The notes beneath the pieces were generated by a model. That model did no database searches and was not told the DNA's origin. It worked only from the letters and a program-made list of their open reading frames with translations. Positions 33,476 to 42,787 of a DNA stretch of 64,000 bases are shown in pieces. Source of the DNA: Planctomycetia bacterium (lineage in GTDB: Bacteria; Planctomycetota; Planctomycetia; Gemmatales; Gemmataceae); contig SYHD01000275.1 of NCBI GenBank assembly GCA_005799265.1, positions 1-64,000 of the forward strand. Reading direction: 5' to 3'. Within the stretch, counting starts at the first letter, position 1. Each line of letters starts with the position of its first letter. The position numbers and the translations under genes were made by a program.

Positions 33476-34948
33476 CTACTTTGGCTGCGTCAGACCAGGG
33501 AAGCTGTCGGTCCGGAACGGCGAGGCCGGCAAGCCTTCGCGATTGTATAGACCGCAAATCGGATGATTCGCCCAGCCGTAGCGAACCGCGATCGGCTCGC
33601 TCACCTTGTCAGAGGAGAGGAGGACGGTGTCTCCCTTGATCTCCGCGACGGCCTTGTGGAAGACCTTGTCCTTGCCGCACACGGTGAAGCCTTCAACGGT
33701 CGAGGAAGGCTCACTCTTCAGGACGCGCCAGGCCGACAACATCGAGCCGTCCTTGTTCTTCTTTTCGAGCGTCGGGGTCAGCGTCCGCGCTTCCAAACCT
33801 CCGCCGACGTGGTCGAAGGTCAGGACCGCCTTGTTGCCGTCGAATTTTGCCGATTTGTACATCGGCCCGGAGTAGACGATCTTCTCGCCGTAGGTTTGCG
33901 CACGCGCCGCCAGCGCCAGCCGATCGCCTGCCGGCCGCTTCGGCGTCGGGTGAATGTCGTATTCGCTGCCGAAGTCGGTGATGACGGCCATGCCGGTGTT
34001 CTTGAGCTTGAGCGTCATGGTCTGGGCTTCGCGCAGTTCGGCCCAGTTGCTCTCGCCCGGGGCCTTGGGGATCTGGTTGAAGGGAGCAAGCTGCACGAAG
34101 TAGAAGGCAAGTTCGGGGTTCTTGAAGTCGGCGCGCCAGTTTTCGATCATGGCCGGGTGCATGGAGCGATACTTGAACGCGTTGCCCGCATTGCTTTCGC
34201 CTTGATACCAGATGGCGCCCTTGACCTGGTAGTTGAGGATGGGATGGATCATGCCGTTGTAAAGGTTCGACGCCGAGTTGGCGCCTGGCTTGGCGCCTTG
34301 CTTCTCAAACGGGTCGAGGGCGGCCTTGCTCATCCAGGTTTCGATGCGCGTGCCGCCCCAACTGGTGTGGATCAGGCCGACTGGAACTTTCAGGTTCTCT
34401 TGCAGATTGCGGCCGAAGAAGTAGCCGACCGCCGTGAAGTTACCGACCGTCTTGGGGCTCGCCGCGATCCAATTGCCGCCGGTCTCCGTTTGTGGTTGGA
34501 GCTGCGGGTTCTTCTTGACGTTGAAGGTGCGTAGCATCGGGTTGGGCGGCGCGGCGGAGGCGTAGGGGAGATCATCGGACTTGATGTAGCTACCGACATT
34601 TGCTTCCATGTTCGATTGCCCCGAGCAAATCCACACTTCGCCGACGAGGATGTCCTTGTAGCTGATCGTGTTGTTGCCCACGATCGTCAGCGCAAACGGG
34701 CCCCCCGCGGCGCCGGTGTCCACTTCGACGACCCACCGGCCGTTGTCGTCCGCCGTCGTGCCGGCTTTACTGTCGCGGAAGGTGACAGTCACTTTTTCGC
34801 CCTTGTCGGCGGTGCCCCAGATCTTCGTTTTCGATTTCTGCTGCAGGACCATGCCTTCGCTGCAAATCGCGTTCGGCTTGACGTCGGCGCGTACCACGGT
34901 CGGCAGCAGCGCCAGGGTGAAGAGGAAGAGGAACAAACGAGTCTTCAT
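33476..34948 (-). CDS. Sialate O-acetylesterase-like secreted hydrolase (SGNH fold)
   Basis: The ATG at 34948 starts a signal peptide (MKTRLFLFLFTLALLPTVVR). The SGNH block I motif ICSGQSNMEANVG carries the catalytic Ser, and IWYQGESNA is the next conserved block. The chain also has an N-terminal beta domain with MVLQQ and KIWGTADKGEKVTVTF, as in sialate O-acetylesterases. Length is about 490 residues. It removes acetyl groups from sugars in the family; the target here is unknown. It lies opposite to the thioredoxin-like gene. Confidence 0.8.
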   Translation of the reverse strand: MKTRLFLFLFTLALLPTVVRADVKPNAICSEGMVLQQKSKTKIWGTADKGEKVTVTFRDSKAGTTADDNGRWVVEVDTGAAGGPFALTIVGNNTISYKDILVGEVWICSGQSNMEANVGSYIKSDDLPYASAAPPNPMLRTFNVKKNPQLQPQTETGGNWIAASPKTVGNFTAVGYFFGRNLQENLKVPVGLIHTSWGGTRIETWMSKAALDPFEKQGAKPGANSASNLYNGMIHPILNYQVKGAIWYQGESNAGNAFKYRSMHPAMIENWRADFKNPELAFYFVQLAPFNQIPKAPGESNWAELREAQTMTLKLKNTGMAVITDFGSEYDIHPTPKRPAGDRLALAARAQTYGEKIVYSGPMYKSAKFDGNKAVLTFDHVGGGLEARTLTPTLEKKNKDGSMLSAWRVLKSEPSSTVEGFTVCGKDKVFHKAVAEIKGDTVLLSSDKVSEPIAVRYGWANHPICGLYNREGLPASPFRTDSFPGLTQPK

Positions 34949-35081
34949 GGAGGTCTCCCGGGTGTGAAACGTGAATGCCTTTGGTTGAATATGATGCCGG
35001 ATCGGACCGCAAATAGCAATGAGCGAGCATGGAAATTTCTCCCCTCGCCTCCGAAGTACCGGGTAGAGAGGGGAGAAGGCC

Positions 35082-36368
35082 TCAATTGACGCTCGGCTGC
35101 GCCTGCGACAGAAGCCGCCCCGCCTTGATGACGCCGCCTTGCAGCACCGCCAGGAAGCGCGTGCGATCTTCGAGAATCGCGATGTCGGCCAGCACGTCCC
35201 CAGCCACGACGAGCACATCGCCGAGCTTGCCGGGTTGAAGCGTCCCAAAATCTTGCGCACGGCCGACGATCTCCGCGCCGGTCTTGGTCGCGCAGGTGAT
35301 CGTTGCCAGCGGCGAGAAGCCGACGTAGTTGACGAAAAAGGTCAGCTCTTTCGCATATTCGCCGTGTGGGTTCCAGGCGAAACCGAAATCGCCTCCCATG
35401 CCGAGCCGGCCGCCCGCCTTGAGGATGCGCCGCGCCGATTCCGCGCCGCCTTCCATGCACTCGATATGCCCGTCGATGATGCGCTGCGGCATGCCGATGT
35501 CCGGCCCGCGCTCGATGCTGGCTTGTTCGAAACGCAGGGCCGGGATGACCGGCGTATTGCGTGCCAGCAACAGTTCCAGCGTCTCGTCGTCGATAAACGT
35601 GGCGTGCTCCAGCGCATCGTATCCCGCCAAAAGGGCGTTCTTGATGCCCTGCGTCGCCCGACAATGCCCTGTCACCTTCAAGCCGTGGTTGTGCGCGGTC
35701 GCGACGACGGCGTGCATCTCCTCGAACGTCATGCACAGCGTGTGATGATCGTTCGTGTCCGGGGCAGCCGCGTCGCCGGTCGGATACGTTTTGACCCATT
35801 CGACGCCGTCCTTGACGAGTTTGCGCACGGCGGCGCGAGCCTCGTCGGGACCGTTGACGAGTAGTACGAGCCCCTCCATGCCGATCTTGCGAAAGTCGGG
35901 GTTCCAGTCCATCAGCCCGGCGACGCCGCAAATTTCACGGCCGCTCGCAGCCAGGCGCGGCCCGGGCACGATGTCGTTTTCGATCGCTTTTTTCAACCAA
36001 ACGTCCACGTTGAACAGGCAGCCGCCGGAGCGCGCGGCCGTGTAGCCGCATTCGAGGGCGAGCTTCGCATTATTGGCAGCGAGCAGCGTGACGTATTCGA
36101 CGGGATACTTGATGTCGAGATCTTCGAGAGCCGCGACGTTGAAATAAGTCGGATGAAAGTGCGCTTCAACGAGTCCGGGCATGATCGTGCCGCCCTGAGC
36201 ATCGATGCGGCGAGCGTTGGGAGGCGCCGGCGGGGCGGCGGATGCGGGGCCCGCATAGGTTATTCTCCCGTCCGTGATTTGGACTAGCCCGCGCACGACG
36301 GGCGTTGTGCCGGTGCCGTCGATGAGCGTGCCGTTGTGGATGATGAGTGTACCGGGTGCGGTTTTCAT
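35082..36368 (-). CDS. Metal-dependent amidohydrolase (imidazolonepropionase-like)
   Basis: A 428-residue protein with the amidohydrolase metal set: HFHP (about 87), the Lys in VEWVKTYPTGD, His in LKVTGHCRA, His in ALEHATFID, and the final Asp in GMGGDFGFAWN. The chain ends in a typical strand region (LGDVLVVAGDVLADIAILED). The family hydrolyses C-N bonds in cyclic or linear substrates; the substrate is not predictable. It is 133 bases from the esterase gene and on the same strand. A perfect palindrome lies just upstream of the ATG. Confidence 0.8.
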   Translation of the reverse strand: MKTAPGTLIIHNGTLIDGTGTTPVVRGLVQITDGRITYAGPASAAPPAPPNARRIDAQGGTIMPGLVEAHFHPTYFNVAALEDLDIKYPVEYVTLLAANNAKLALECGYTAARSGGCLFNVDVWLKKAIENDIVPGPRLAASGREICGVAGLMDWNPDFRKIGMEGLVLLVNGPDEARAAVRKLVKDGVEWVKTYPTGDAAAPDTNDHHTLCMTFEEMHAVVATAHNHGLKVTGHCRATQGIKNALLAGYDALEHATFIDDETLELLLARNTPVIPALRFEQASIERGPDIGMPQRIIDGHIECMEGGAESARRILKAGGRLGMGGDFGFAWNPHGEYAKELTFFVNYVGFSPLATITCATKTGAEIVGRAQDFGTLQPGKLGDVLVVAGDVLADIAILEDRTRFLAVLQGGVIKAGRLLSQAQPSVN

Positions 36369-36390
36369 GTGCTATCGCCCCATACTGTTT

Positions 36391-36430
36391 CCGTTTAGCG
36401 CTCGCATGGCGCCACGCGAGCGCTAAACGG
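36391..36430. repeat. Palindromic repeat, TTTAGCGCTCGC family
   Basis: CCGTTTAGCGCTCGC, a 10-base loop, then GCGAGCGCTAAACGG; the 15-base arms are perfect. It lies between two divergent genes. Related copies occur at 40070, 41210 and 48959. Confidence 0.85.
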
Positions 36431-36509
36431 AACACGGACTGGCATTCCTCTCTCCTCTGGTTTACACTGTTTTGGTCCCTCGCTCCACCCAAAAAAACAG
36501 GAGTCCGCC

Positions 36510-37829
36510 GTGAGCCGAGTCATCGACCAGTATCAAAAAGCCTGCCAATCACTCGCCGGCGGCGTCAGTTCCTCGACACGCGTCAATCGCGCCGTCGGAC
36601 ATCCGATGTACTTCGATCGCGCCGCAGGCTGCCGGCTGTGGGACCTCGATGGCCGCGAATACATCGACCTCTGCACTAGCCACGGCGCGACGCTGCTGGG
36701 CCACGGCGACGCGCGCGTGCGCCAAGCCGTCGAGGCCGCACTTGAACGCGGCGCCGCCTGCTCCTACGAGAACGAGCAGCACGCCGCCCTCGCCGAACTG
36801 CTGTGCGATGTCATCCCTTGCCTGGAGCGCGTCCGTTTCACCGGCTCCGGTACCGAGGCGACCATGCACTGCATCCGTTTGGCGCGTGCCTTCACCGGGC
36901 GACAGAAAATCCTTAAATTTGAAGGCAACTTTCACGGCTACCACGATCAAGTCATGTTCGCCATCGGCACGCCTGCCGATCAACTCGGCCCGGAGGATAG
37001 GCCGAATCCCTATCCCGGCTCGACCGGCATCGCGGCGGGCCTCGCGGACAACGTCGTCATCGTGCCGTACAATCGCGTCGATCTCTTGGAACAGGCATTC
37101 GACCAGCACGCCCACGAACTGGCGGCCGTCATCGGCGAGCCGATCTACTACAACGCGGGCTGCATCATCCCGAACGAAGAGTTCATCACCGCCATGCGCG
37201 AGCTGACCGCGCACAACGGCGTGCTGCTCATCTTCGACGAGGTGCTGAGCGCCTTCCGCATGGGTCTGGGCGGCGCCCAAGAATATCTCGGCGTCATGCC
37301 CGATCTGTGTACGCTCGGCAAGGCGGTCGGCGGCGGCTATCCGTTAAGCGTGTTCGGCGGCCGGCGCGACATCATGGATCGCCTGATGCCGACGGGCGAC
37401 TGCCAGCACTCCGGCACCTACAACGGCCATCCGGTGGTCGTCGCCGCCGCCCTCGCCGCGATCAATGCGTATCGCCAGCCGGGCTTCTACGATCACATTC
37501 ACGCCGTCGCCAATCTGCTCTACGACGGCCTGACGCAGCTCTTCGCGAAGCACGGCGTCCAGGCCAGCGTACACGGCCTCGGTGCCCGCTTCGGCATCTA
37601 CTTCGGCTTGACCGGCGAACCGCGCAACTATCGCGACGCCGTCCAGCATCAGCGCGACCACATGCTGCGTTTCATCAAGGCGGCGATCGCGCACGGCGTC
37701 TACTTCCACGACTACGGCGGCGCGGCGTGCCACCACGGCTTCTGCGCGGCAATGACGATTGCCGACGCGCAGGAGGCGTTACGACGGCTCGATGCCGCAA
37801 TCGCAACATCGTTTAGCCCCGCGTCGTAG
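36510..37829 (+). CDS. Class III aminotransferase (glutamate-1-semialdehyde aminomutase-like)
   Basis: A 439-residue PLP enzyme. Near its start it has GGVSSSTRVNRAVGHPMYF, then SGTEATMHCIRLARAFTGRQ (phosphate-binding), EVLSAFRMG (Asp interaction) and TLGKAVGGGYPLS with the PLP Lys. The C-terminal GARFGIYFGLTG fits the aminomutase group more than ornithine aminotransferases. It may be a specialised transaminase and not the heme-pathway HemL; there is no other heme gene nearby. The stop lies inside a hairpin shared with the intergenic space. Confidence 0.8.
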   Translation: MSRVIDQYQKACQSLAGGVSSSTRVNRAVGHPMYFDRAAGCRLWDLDGREYIDLCTSHGATLLGHGDARVRQAVEAALERGAACSYENEQHAALAELLCDVIPCLERVRFTGSGTEATMHCIRLARAFTGRQKILKFEGNFHGYHDQVMFAIGTPADQLGPEDRPNPYPGSTGIAAGLADNVVIVPYNRVDLLEQAFDQHAHELAAVIGEPIYYNAGCIIPNEEFITAMRELTAHNGVLLIFDEVLSAFRMGLGGAQEYLGVMPDLCTLGKAVGGGYPLSVFGGRRDIMDRLMPTGDCQHSGTYNGHPVVVAAALAAINAYRQPGFYDHIHAVANLLYDGLTQLFAKHGVQASVHGLGARFGIYFGLTGEPRNYRDAVQHQRDHMLRFIKAAIAHGVYFHDYGGAACHHGFCAAMTIADAQEALRRLDAAIATSFSPAS

Positions 37830-37868
37830 ACGCGGGGGGCGGAAACAACCCGCGTCTACGACGCGAGG
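37817..37868. repeat. Hairpin with CCCCGCGTC and GACGCGGGG arms
   Basis: CCCCGCGTC-GTA-GACGCGGGG is a perfect 9-bp hairpin; a second, related hairpin arm (CCCGCGTCTACGACGCGAGG) follows. The stop codon TAG of the aminotransferase lies in the first loop. It may act as a processing or termination signal between the two genes. Confidence 0.6.
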
Positions 37869-37886
37869 CCAAACAGGGAAAATTCC

Positions 37887-39368
37887 ATGCGCATCGCCAT
37901 TGGCCAACTGTGGCAGGAAACCAACACCCTCAATCTGCTGCCGACGACGCGCGCGGATTTCGAGGCGTTCGGCATCTTCGAGGGCACGCAGCTCATCGAT
38001 CGCTTCGCGGAGACCAACGAGCTGGGCGGGTTCATTCAAACGCTGCGCGCCTGGCCAGAACAGCCGGAAATCGTCGGCCTCATGCGATTCGCGGCGTGGC
38101 CGAGCGGGCCAGTGACTTCGAGTATGTTCACAATGCTAATGGATGGCATGGTGGACGCCCTGGAACGCGTCGGCAAAATCGACGCGGTGCTGTTGGCTCT
38201 GCACGGATCGATGGTCGCCGAGTGCGAGCCCGATGTCGAGGGGCATCTGCTCGCGCGGATACGCCAGCTCATCGGGCCGAATATCCCTCTCGTGGCGACG
38301 CTTGATCTGCACGCCAACGTCACGCAGCGCATGGTCGACAACGCGGATGTTCTGCCGTTGTATCACACCGCGCCGCATGTCGATGTGATGAGCACCGGCA
38401 AACGCGGAGCCAAGGCGCTGCGTCGGCTCCTCGACGGCGCCCGGCCTGTCACCGCGTTTCGCAAGATACCGATGGTCGTCCCCGCCGAGCGCGCCAACAC
38501 GCAGGATCCGGACAGCTTCAGCTTCGGCGTGCGCAAGACGCTCGAAAGCTGGGAGCGCAATCCCTTCGTTCTGAGCGCGGGCCTCGCGACCGTGCAGCCG
38601 TGGCTCGATATCCCCGAGTTGGGCAGCGCCGTGCTGGTGACGACAACGCATGACGCGCCGCCGGGGTGGGCTGAGACGAGCTGCGCCAATCTCGCCAAAG
38701 AAGTGTGGACGCATCGTCGCGATTATCTGCCGACGCTGGTGGACATCGCCGACGCCGTACGGGCCGCGCATCAACAACCGGACGGCCTGACCGTCATCAG
38801 CGACAGCGCCGACGCGACCACGTCCGGCTCGACGGGAGACAGCACCGCCGTGCTGAGCGAACTTGTGAAGTACGCTTGGCCTCGCCCTGCCCTGGTCACG
38901 CTCGTCGGCCCCGAAACCGTCGCGGAGGCGAAACGGCTCGGCGTCGGCAGCGAAGCAACCATGACGCTCGGCGCGACGCGCAACCCGCGCGACTTCCGCC
39001 CGCTCACGCTGCCCGTCAAGATTGCAAATATCTTCGATGCGAAGTTTATCTTATCCGGGCATCTCGCCGAGAAGCTGCCGATCGACATGGGCCGCTGTGC
39101 CGTGCTCGTTCATCGCGGCGTACATATTGTGGTGACGTCGCGCTCCGGCCCGCACTTCGCGCCGCAGCTCTTTCAGACGGCAGGGCTGGCCCCATTCGCG
39201 GCGGCTGTCCTGATCGCGAAGAGCCCGTGCGGCTTCCGGGCGGCGTATGCTGAGCGCGCCAGGCAGATCTTCGTCGTCAAGGCGCCCGGCTGCGCCCCGT
39301 CCGACTTCTGGAAGCAGCCGTTCAAGCGCATCCCGCGCCCCTTGTGGCCGTGGGATGAATTGCCGTAG
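37887..39368 (+). CDS. M81-family metallopeptidase (MlrC-like)
   Basis: A 493-residue protein with the MlrC N-terminal pattern (RIAIGQLWQETNTLNLLPTT), LDLHANVT and TAPHVDVMSTGKRGAKALRR. It ends in the MlrC C-terminal region. MlrC enzymes hydrolyse linear tetrapeptides in the microcystin degradation path; many homologues in soil bacteria have other, unknown substrates. It follows the aminotransferase gene on the same strand. Confidence 0.8.
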   Translation: MRIAIGQLWQETNTLNLLPTTRADFEAFGIFEGTQLIDRFAETNELGGFIQTLRAWPEQPEIVGLMRFAAWPSGPVTSSMFTMLMDGMVDALERVGKIDAVLLALHGSMVAECEPDVEGHLLARIRQLIGPNIPLVATLDLHANVTQRMVDNADVLPLYHTAPHVDVMSTGKRGAKALRRLLDGARPVTAFRKIPMVVPAERANTQDPDSFSFGVRKTLESWERNPFVLSAGLATVQPWLDIPELGSAVLVTTTHDAPPGWAETSCANLAKEVWTHRRDYLPTLVDIADAVRAAHQQPDGLTVISDSADATTSGSTGDSTAVLSELVKYAWPRPALVTLVGPETVAEAKRLGVGSEATMTLGATRNPRDFRPLTLPVKIANIFDAKFILSGHLAEKLPIDMGRCAVLVHRGVHIVVTSRSGPHFAPQLFQTAGLAPFAAAVLIAKSPCGFRAAYAERARQIFVVKAPGCAPSDFWKQPFKRIPRPLWPWDELP

Positions 39369-39453
39369 TGCCACGAATGGCCGCTTGCACTACGCCAATG
39401 CGGCGGCTACGATATGCCTGCTCTCCCCACCGTGTCACACCAAGGAGTCTCTC

Positions 39454-40059
39454 ATGAAACGCGTGCTGCTGCCAATCCTCTTCGCGGGTTGTCTTCTCAC
39501 CAATGTTCAAGCCGGCGAGAAAGACGGAACCAAAGAACCGCCGAGGGGCTTCACCTCTCTGTTCAACGGCAAAGATCTCTCCGCCTGGAAAAATGGCGAT
39601 AAACAGAAGACCTGGCTCGCTCAGGACGGCCTCATCTACCACACCGGTAAAGGCGGCGGCAACCTCACCACCGCCAAAAACTATAAGGACTTCGAACTCT
39701 TCGTCGATTGGAAGATCGGCAAAGGCGGCGACAGCGGCATCTACCTGCGCGGCAAACCGCAAGTGCAAATCTGGGACAACAAGGAAGGCTCCGGCGGCCT
39801 CTACAACAACCCCGCCAAGAGCGACGGCCGAGTCCCGCTTGTCGTCGCCGACAACAAGCCCGGCGAGTGGAACACCTTCTACATCAAGATGGTCGGCGCC
39901 AAGGTGACCGTCATCCTCAACGGCAAAATCGTCGTCGATAACGCCGTCTTTCTCAATGGTAAGATCTCGGACGAAGGCACGATCGAGCTGCAAACGCACG
40001 GCAATCCACTCTGGTTCCGCAACGTCTTCGTGCGCGAGATCGGTGCAGACAAGAAGTGA
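39454..40059 (+). CDS. DUF1080 secreted protein (3-keto-disaccharide hydrolase-like)
   Basis: The ATG at 39454 follows AAGGAG. A signal peptide (LLPILFAGCLLTNVQAG) is followed by FTSLFNGKDLSAWK, the typical DUF1080 opening, and KGGDSGIYLRGKPQVQIWDN. The fold is concanavalin-like. The family is expanded in planctomycetes and has been linked to 3-keto-glycoside hydrolysis; substrate is unknown. Confidence 0.85.
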   Translation: MKRVLLPILFAGCLLTNVQAGEKDGTKEPPRGFTSLFNGKDLSAWKNGDKQKTWLAQDGLIYHTGKGGGNLTTAKNYKDFELFVDWKIGKGGDSGIYLRGKPQVQIWDNKEGSGGLYNNPAKSDGRVPLVVADNKPGEWNTFYIKMVGAKVTVILNGKIVVDNAVFLNGKISDEGTIELQTHGNPLWFRNVFVREIGADKK

Positions 40060-40069
40060 TCTCGCATTT

Positions 40070-40128
40070 CGTTTAGCGCTCGCCTCCTGGCGCCAAGTGC
40101 CTGGCGTCATTTCGCGTGCGCTAAACGG
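40070..40128. repeat. Palindromic repeat, TTTAGCGCTCGC family
   Basis: CGTTTAGCGC at the left and GCGCTAAACG at the right, with inner TCCTGGCGCCA and TGGCGTCATT. It lies between the DUF1080 and AAA genes. Confidence 0.75.
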
Positions 40129-40200
40129 ATTCACCATTACGCGCCTCCGCCATACAATAGATCATCTATTCGCTCGCGTGCTATTTTGCCGAGATCTTCC

Positions 40201-41202
40201 ATGGACCTGAACGACTTCGGAACCCAACCCACCGATTCACGTAACAACGGCGATCAACGCAACTACTATCGACCGCCTGGCTATTTCGCCGCCGAGACGG
40301 GCAATCGGCCCATGCAGTGGAAAGTTGTGCAGTCCGGCGTCTTCGAAGTCTGCGGCATCACCGCGCGACAACTCCCGGCCGGAGCCTACGGGTGCAGCCT
40401 GAATCAGTACGGCGACGTGCAGCTCATGACGCGCGACCTGCAAGTTGACGACCTCATCGACTTCGCCGACAGCCTCCCCGCCAAGATCCTCGAGGAGATC
40501 GAAAACTTCTGGAATCTCGGCGACCTCTTCCTCAAACATGGCTACCTGCACCGCCGCGGCTATCTGCTCTATGGGCCGCAAGGATCGGGCAAAAGCTCGG
40601 TCGTGCATCAGGTCGTGCATCGCATCATCAAGGGCGGCCACGTCGCGGTCTTCTGCGAACACCCCGGCTTCCTCACGCGCGCGATGGAGGTCTTCCGCAA
40701 GATCGAGCCGGACCGCCCCGTCGTTTGCCTCTTCGAGGACATCGACGCCATCATCGAAATCCACGGCGACAGCGAACTCTTGCAGTGGCTCGACGGCTCG
40801 CACCAGATCAACAAGGTCATCAACATTGCGACAACGAACTATCCCGAACGTCTCGATCGCCGCATCGTGTCGCGGCCCCGGCGATTCGATCGCATCATCA
40901 AGATCGAATCGCCAACGGCCGGAATCCGCGAAACCTATCTGAACAAGAAACTGCCCGACCTCGCAAAGGACGGACAGCTCGCCAACTGGGTTCGCCTGAC
41001 GGATGGCCTGTCGTTCGCCGCCATGGCCGAACTGGTCATCAGCGTCGCGTGTTTGGGCAACGGTCTCGAAGAGACAGTAAACCTGTTGCGCATGCTCGAC
41101 GACAACCGCCCCGACAGCAAGGAATTTGAACGCCCCGGCGCGATGGGCTTCGGCCCCGCGCGGCGGCGACTGCATTCTTCTGAAAATGACATTCCATTTT
41201 AG
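40201..41202 (+). CDS. AAA-family ATPase
   Basis: The ATG at 40201 gives 333 residues. Walker A is GPQGSGKSS and Walker B is VVCLFEDIDAII, with NIATTNYPERLDRRIVSRPR as sensor and arginine-finger region. The N-terminal 100 residues are a distinct domain before the ATPase core. It could be a chaperone or remodelling factor; no partner is obvious. Confidence 0.75.
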   Translation: MDLNDFGTQPTDSRNNGDQRNYYRPPGYFAAETGNRPMQWKVVQSGVFEVCGITARQLPAGAYGCSLNQYGDVQLMTRDLQVDDLIDFADSLPAKILEEIENFWNLGDLFLKHGYLHRRGYLLYGPQGSGKSSVVHQVVHRIIKGGHVAVFCEHPGFLTRAMEVFRKIEPDRPVVCLFEDIDAIIEIHGDSELLQWLDGSHQINKVINIATTNYPERLDRRIVSRPRRFDRIIKIESPTAGIRETYLNKKLPDLAKDGQLANWVRLTDGLSFAAMAELVISVACLGNGLEETVNLLRMLDDNRPDSKEFERPGAMGFGPARRRLHSSENDIPF

Positions 41203-41209
41203 TAGCTTC

Positions 41210-41249
41210 ATTTAGCGCTCGTTCGACCCCACGTACGCGCTAGACGCAC
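41210..41249. repeat. Degenerate copy of the TTTAGCGCTCGC palindrome
   Basis: TTTAGCGCTCG and CGCGCTAGACG remain; the arms are partly decayed. It sits just before the next gene's ribosome site. Confidence 0.5.
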
Positions 41250-41265
41250 TCTGGAGGATTTTTCC

Positions 41266-41955
41266 ATGTTCCGCCGTTTCCTATTCGCAAGCATCGTGCT
41301 CACGCTTGGCTCCACCATCGCATACGGCCAAACCGACAAGGATCAGAAGAAGGACGAGCCAAAGCAAGAGGAAAAGAAAGAGGCGAAGAAGGAGCCAGCC
41401 AAGCCGGCGTTCCCCGGCTTCCCGGACATCGACGATTTCCTCAAAAAGCTGCCAGACAGCTTGCCGAAAGAGCAAGTCGATCAGATTCGCAAAAACTTGG
41501 AGCAAGCAAAAAAACGCATGGAGGAGGCGCAAAAGCGGATCGAGGAGTTGAAGACACGCCCGTTGCCGAACATCCCCAACCGCTTCGGCACGCGCGACAA
41601 TCGGCTCGGCGCCCGGCTAGAGAAGCCCAACGACACGCTGGTCGCGCAACTTGGATTGGCCACGGGCAAGGGCCAGGTGCTCGCCGACGTCAAGGACGGC
41701 AGCGCGGCGGGCAAGGCCGGGCTCAAGACACACGACATCCTGCTCGAACTGAACGGCAAGGACGTGTCGAGCAATGCGGCCGAGTTCGCCAAGGCGCTCA
41801 ACGAGATCAAGAAGGACACGCCGGTGGACGCGGTAGTGCTACGCGCCGGCAAGCGTGAAACGATCAAGGGCATCACCTTGCCGGACGTGCCGAAGTCAGG
41901 ACTCACGTTGCCCTTGACGCCGCGCATCGAGCCCAAGCGAACGCCGGCGAAGTAA
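41266..41955 (+). CDS. Secreted PDZ-domain protein with coiled coil
   Basis: A signal peptide (MFRRFLFASIVLTLGSTIAYG) is followed by a Lys/Glu-rich stretch, a helical segment (QIRKNLEQAKKRMEEAQKRI), then one PDZ domain (GKGQVLADVKDGSAAGKAGL). The ATG follows GGAGG. No protease domain is present, so it is probably a scaffold. It lies directly before a related PDZ protein. Confidence 0.75.
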   Translation: MFRRFLFASIVLTLGSTIAYGQTDKDQKKDEPKQEEKKEAKKEPAKPAFPGFPDIDDFLKKLPDSLPKEQVDQIRKNLEQAKKRMEEAQKRIEELKTRPLPNIPNRFGTRDNRLGARLEKPNDTLVAQLGLATGKGQVLADVKDGSAAGKAGLKTHDILLELNGKDVSSNAAEFAKALNEIKKDTPVDAVVLRAGKRETIKGITLPDVPKSGLTLPLTPRIEPKRTPAK

Positions 41956-42064
41956 TCCGCGGCCAGTTGTTTATGCTTGCCCGTGCGCGACTCATCAATG
42001 ATTAATCGACCGTGCGATACATTACTGCGCGGAAATTCACACTCGTTCCAATGAGGAACCGTTC

Positions 42065-42664
42065 ATGTGGCGCTTTTACCGGGATACGCTCGTCAGTTTC
42101 GGCGTGGTGCTCATCTGTCTGGCGTCATTGGGTGTGCTCGTCTACAGCTATGATCACGTCGCGCCCCAACCCCCCACCCAGAATCAGGCCAAGGAGACGC
42201 CCAAGCAGGACCAACCGAAGCCGGTCGAAGCCAAGCAGGCCCAACCCGCCGCGCCGATGCCGCCGCGGCGCGGCTTCCGCATGTTCAGCAAGAAAGCGCG
42301 CATGACGACGCTGAGCGAGCGACTCGGCGTCCGCCTGGAAACGCCGGGCGTGGACCTCATGCTCCAACTCGGCCTGCCCGAAGGCGAGGGGCTGTTGATC
42401 GGCGAAGTCCGCGACGATACGGCGGCCGCGAACGTTGGGATGAAAACGGGCGACGTGCTTATCGAGTTGGGCGGACGCAATGTACCGAGTGATCCGGGCA
42501 CGTTCGATTTTCAACTGAGCGACCTTAAGGCTGCCGAGCCGTTGAACGCCGTGATCCTGCGCGACGGGAAAGCCGAAGTGTTGAAGGGACTGATCCTGTC
42601 CGAGCCGACGGCGCGAACGTTTATCTTTCCGTCCAAAAAGAAGGCAGCTCCTGTCGATCCTTGA
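42065..42664 (+). CDS. Membrane-anchored PDZ-domain protein
   Basis: A single N-terminal membrane helix (VSFGVVLICLASLGVLVYSY) is followed by a Pro/Lys/Gln-rich linker and one PDZ domain (GEGLLIGEVRDDTAAANVGM). The C-terminal helix and tail are short. The ATG follows GAGGA. It is similar to the preceding PDZ protein in the PDZ part but not in the linker. A pair of PDZ scaffolds is plausible. Confidence 0.7.
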   Translation: MWRFYRDTLVSFGVVLICLASLGVLVYSYDHVAPQPPTQNQAKETPKQDQPKPVEAKQAQPAAPMPPRRGFRMFSKKARMTTLSERLGVRLETPGVDLMLQLGLPEGEGLLIGEVRDDTAAANVGMKTGDVLIELGGRNVPSDPGTFDFQLSDLKAAEPLNAVILRDGKAEVLKGLILSEPTARTFIFPSKKKAAPVDP

Positions 42665-42685
42665 ATCCAGGCATCGCCAGGCCGC

Positions 42686-42741
42686 AATGTGGTGCGACGC
42701 TCCGCATCGCAAATTCACGACGCGGAGCGCCATGCCACATT
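42686..42741. repeat. Palindrome, GCGACGCTCCGC family
   Basis: AATGTGGTGCGACGCTCCGC and GCGGAGCGCCATGCCACATT are complementary arms. A sister copy is at 51138. It lies in the leader of the NUDIX gene. Confidence 0.75.
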
Positions 42742-42787
42742 AGCCCTGAACAATACCCGCGACAGGCTCCTTGTTTGGGAGATCGCA

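Noticed and set aside
36391-36430. Perfect palindrome as an intrinsic terminator
   Set aside because: It lies between divergent genes, has no T run and recurs elsewhere, so a repeat element is more likely.
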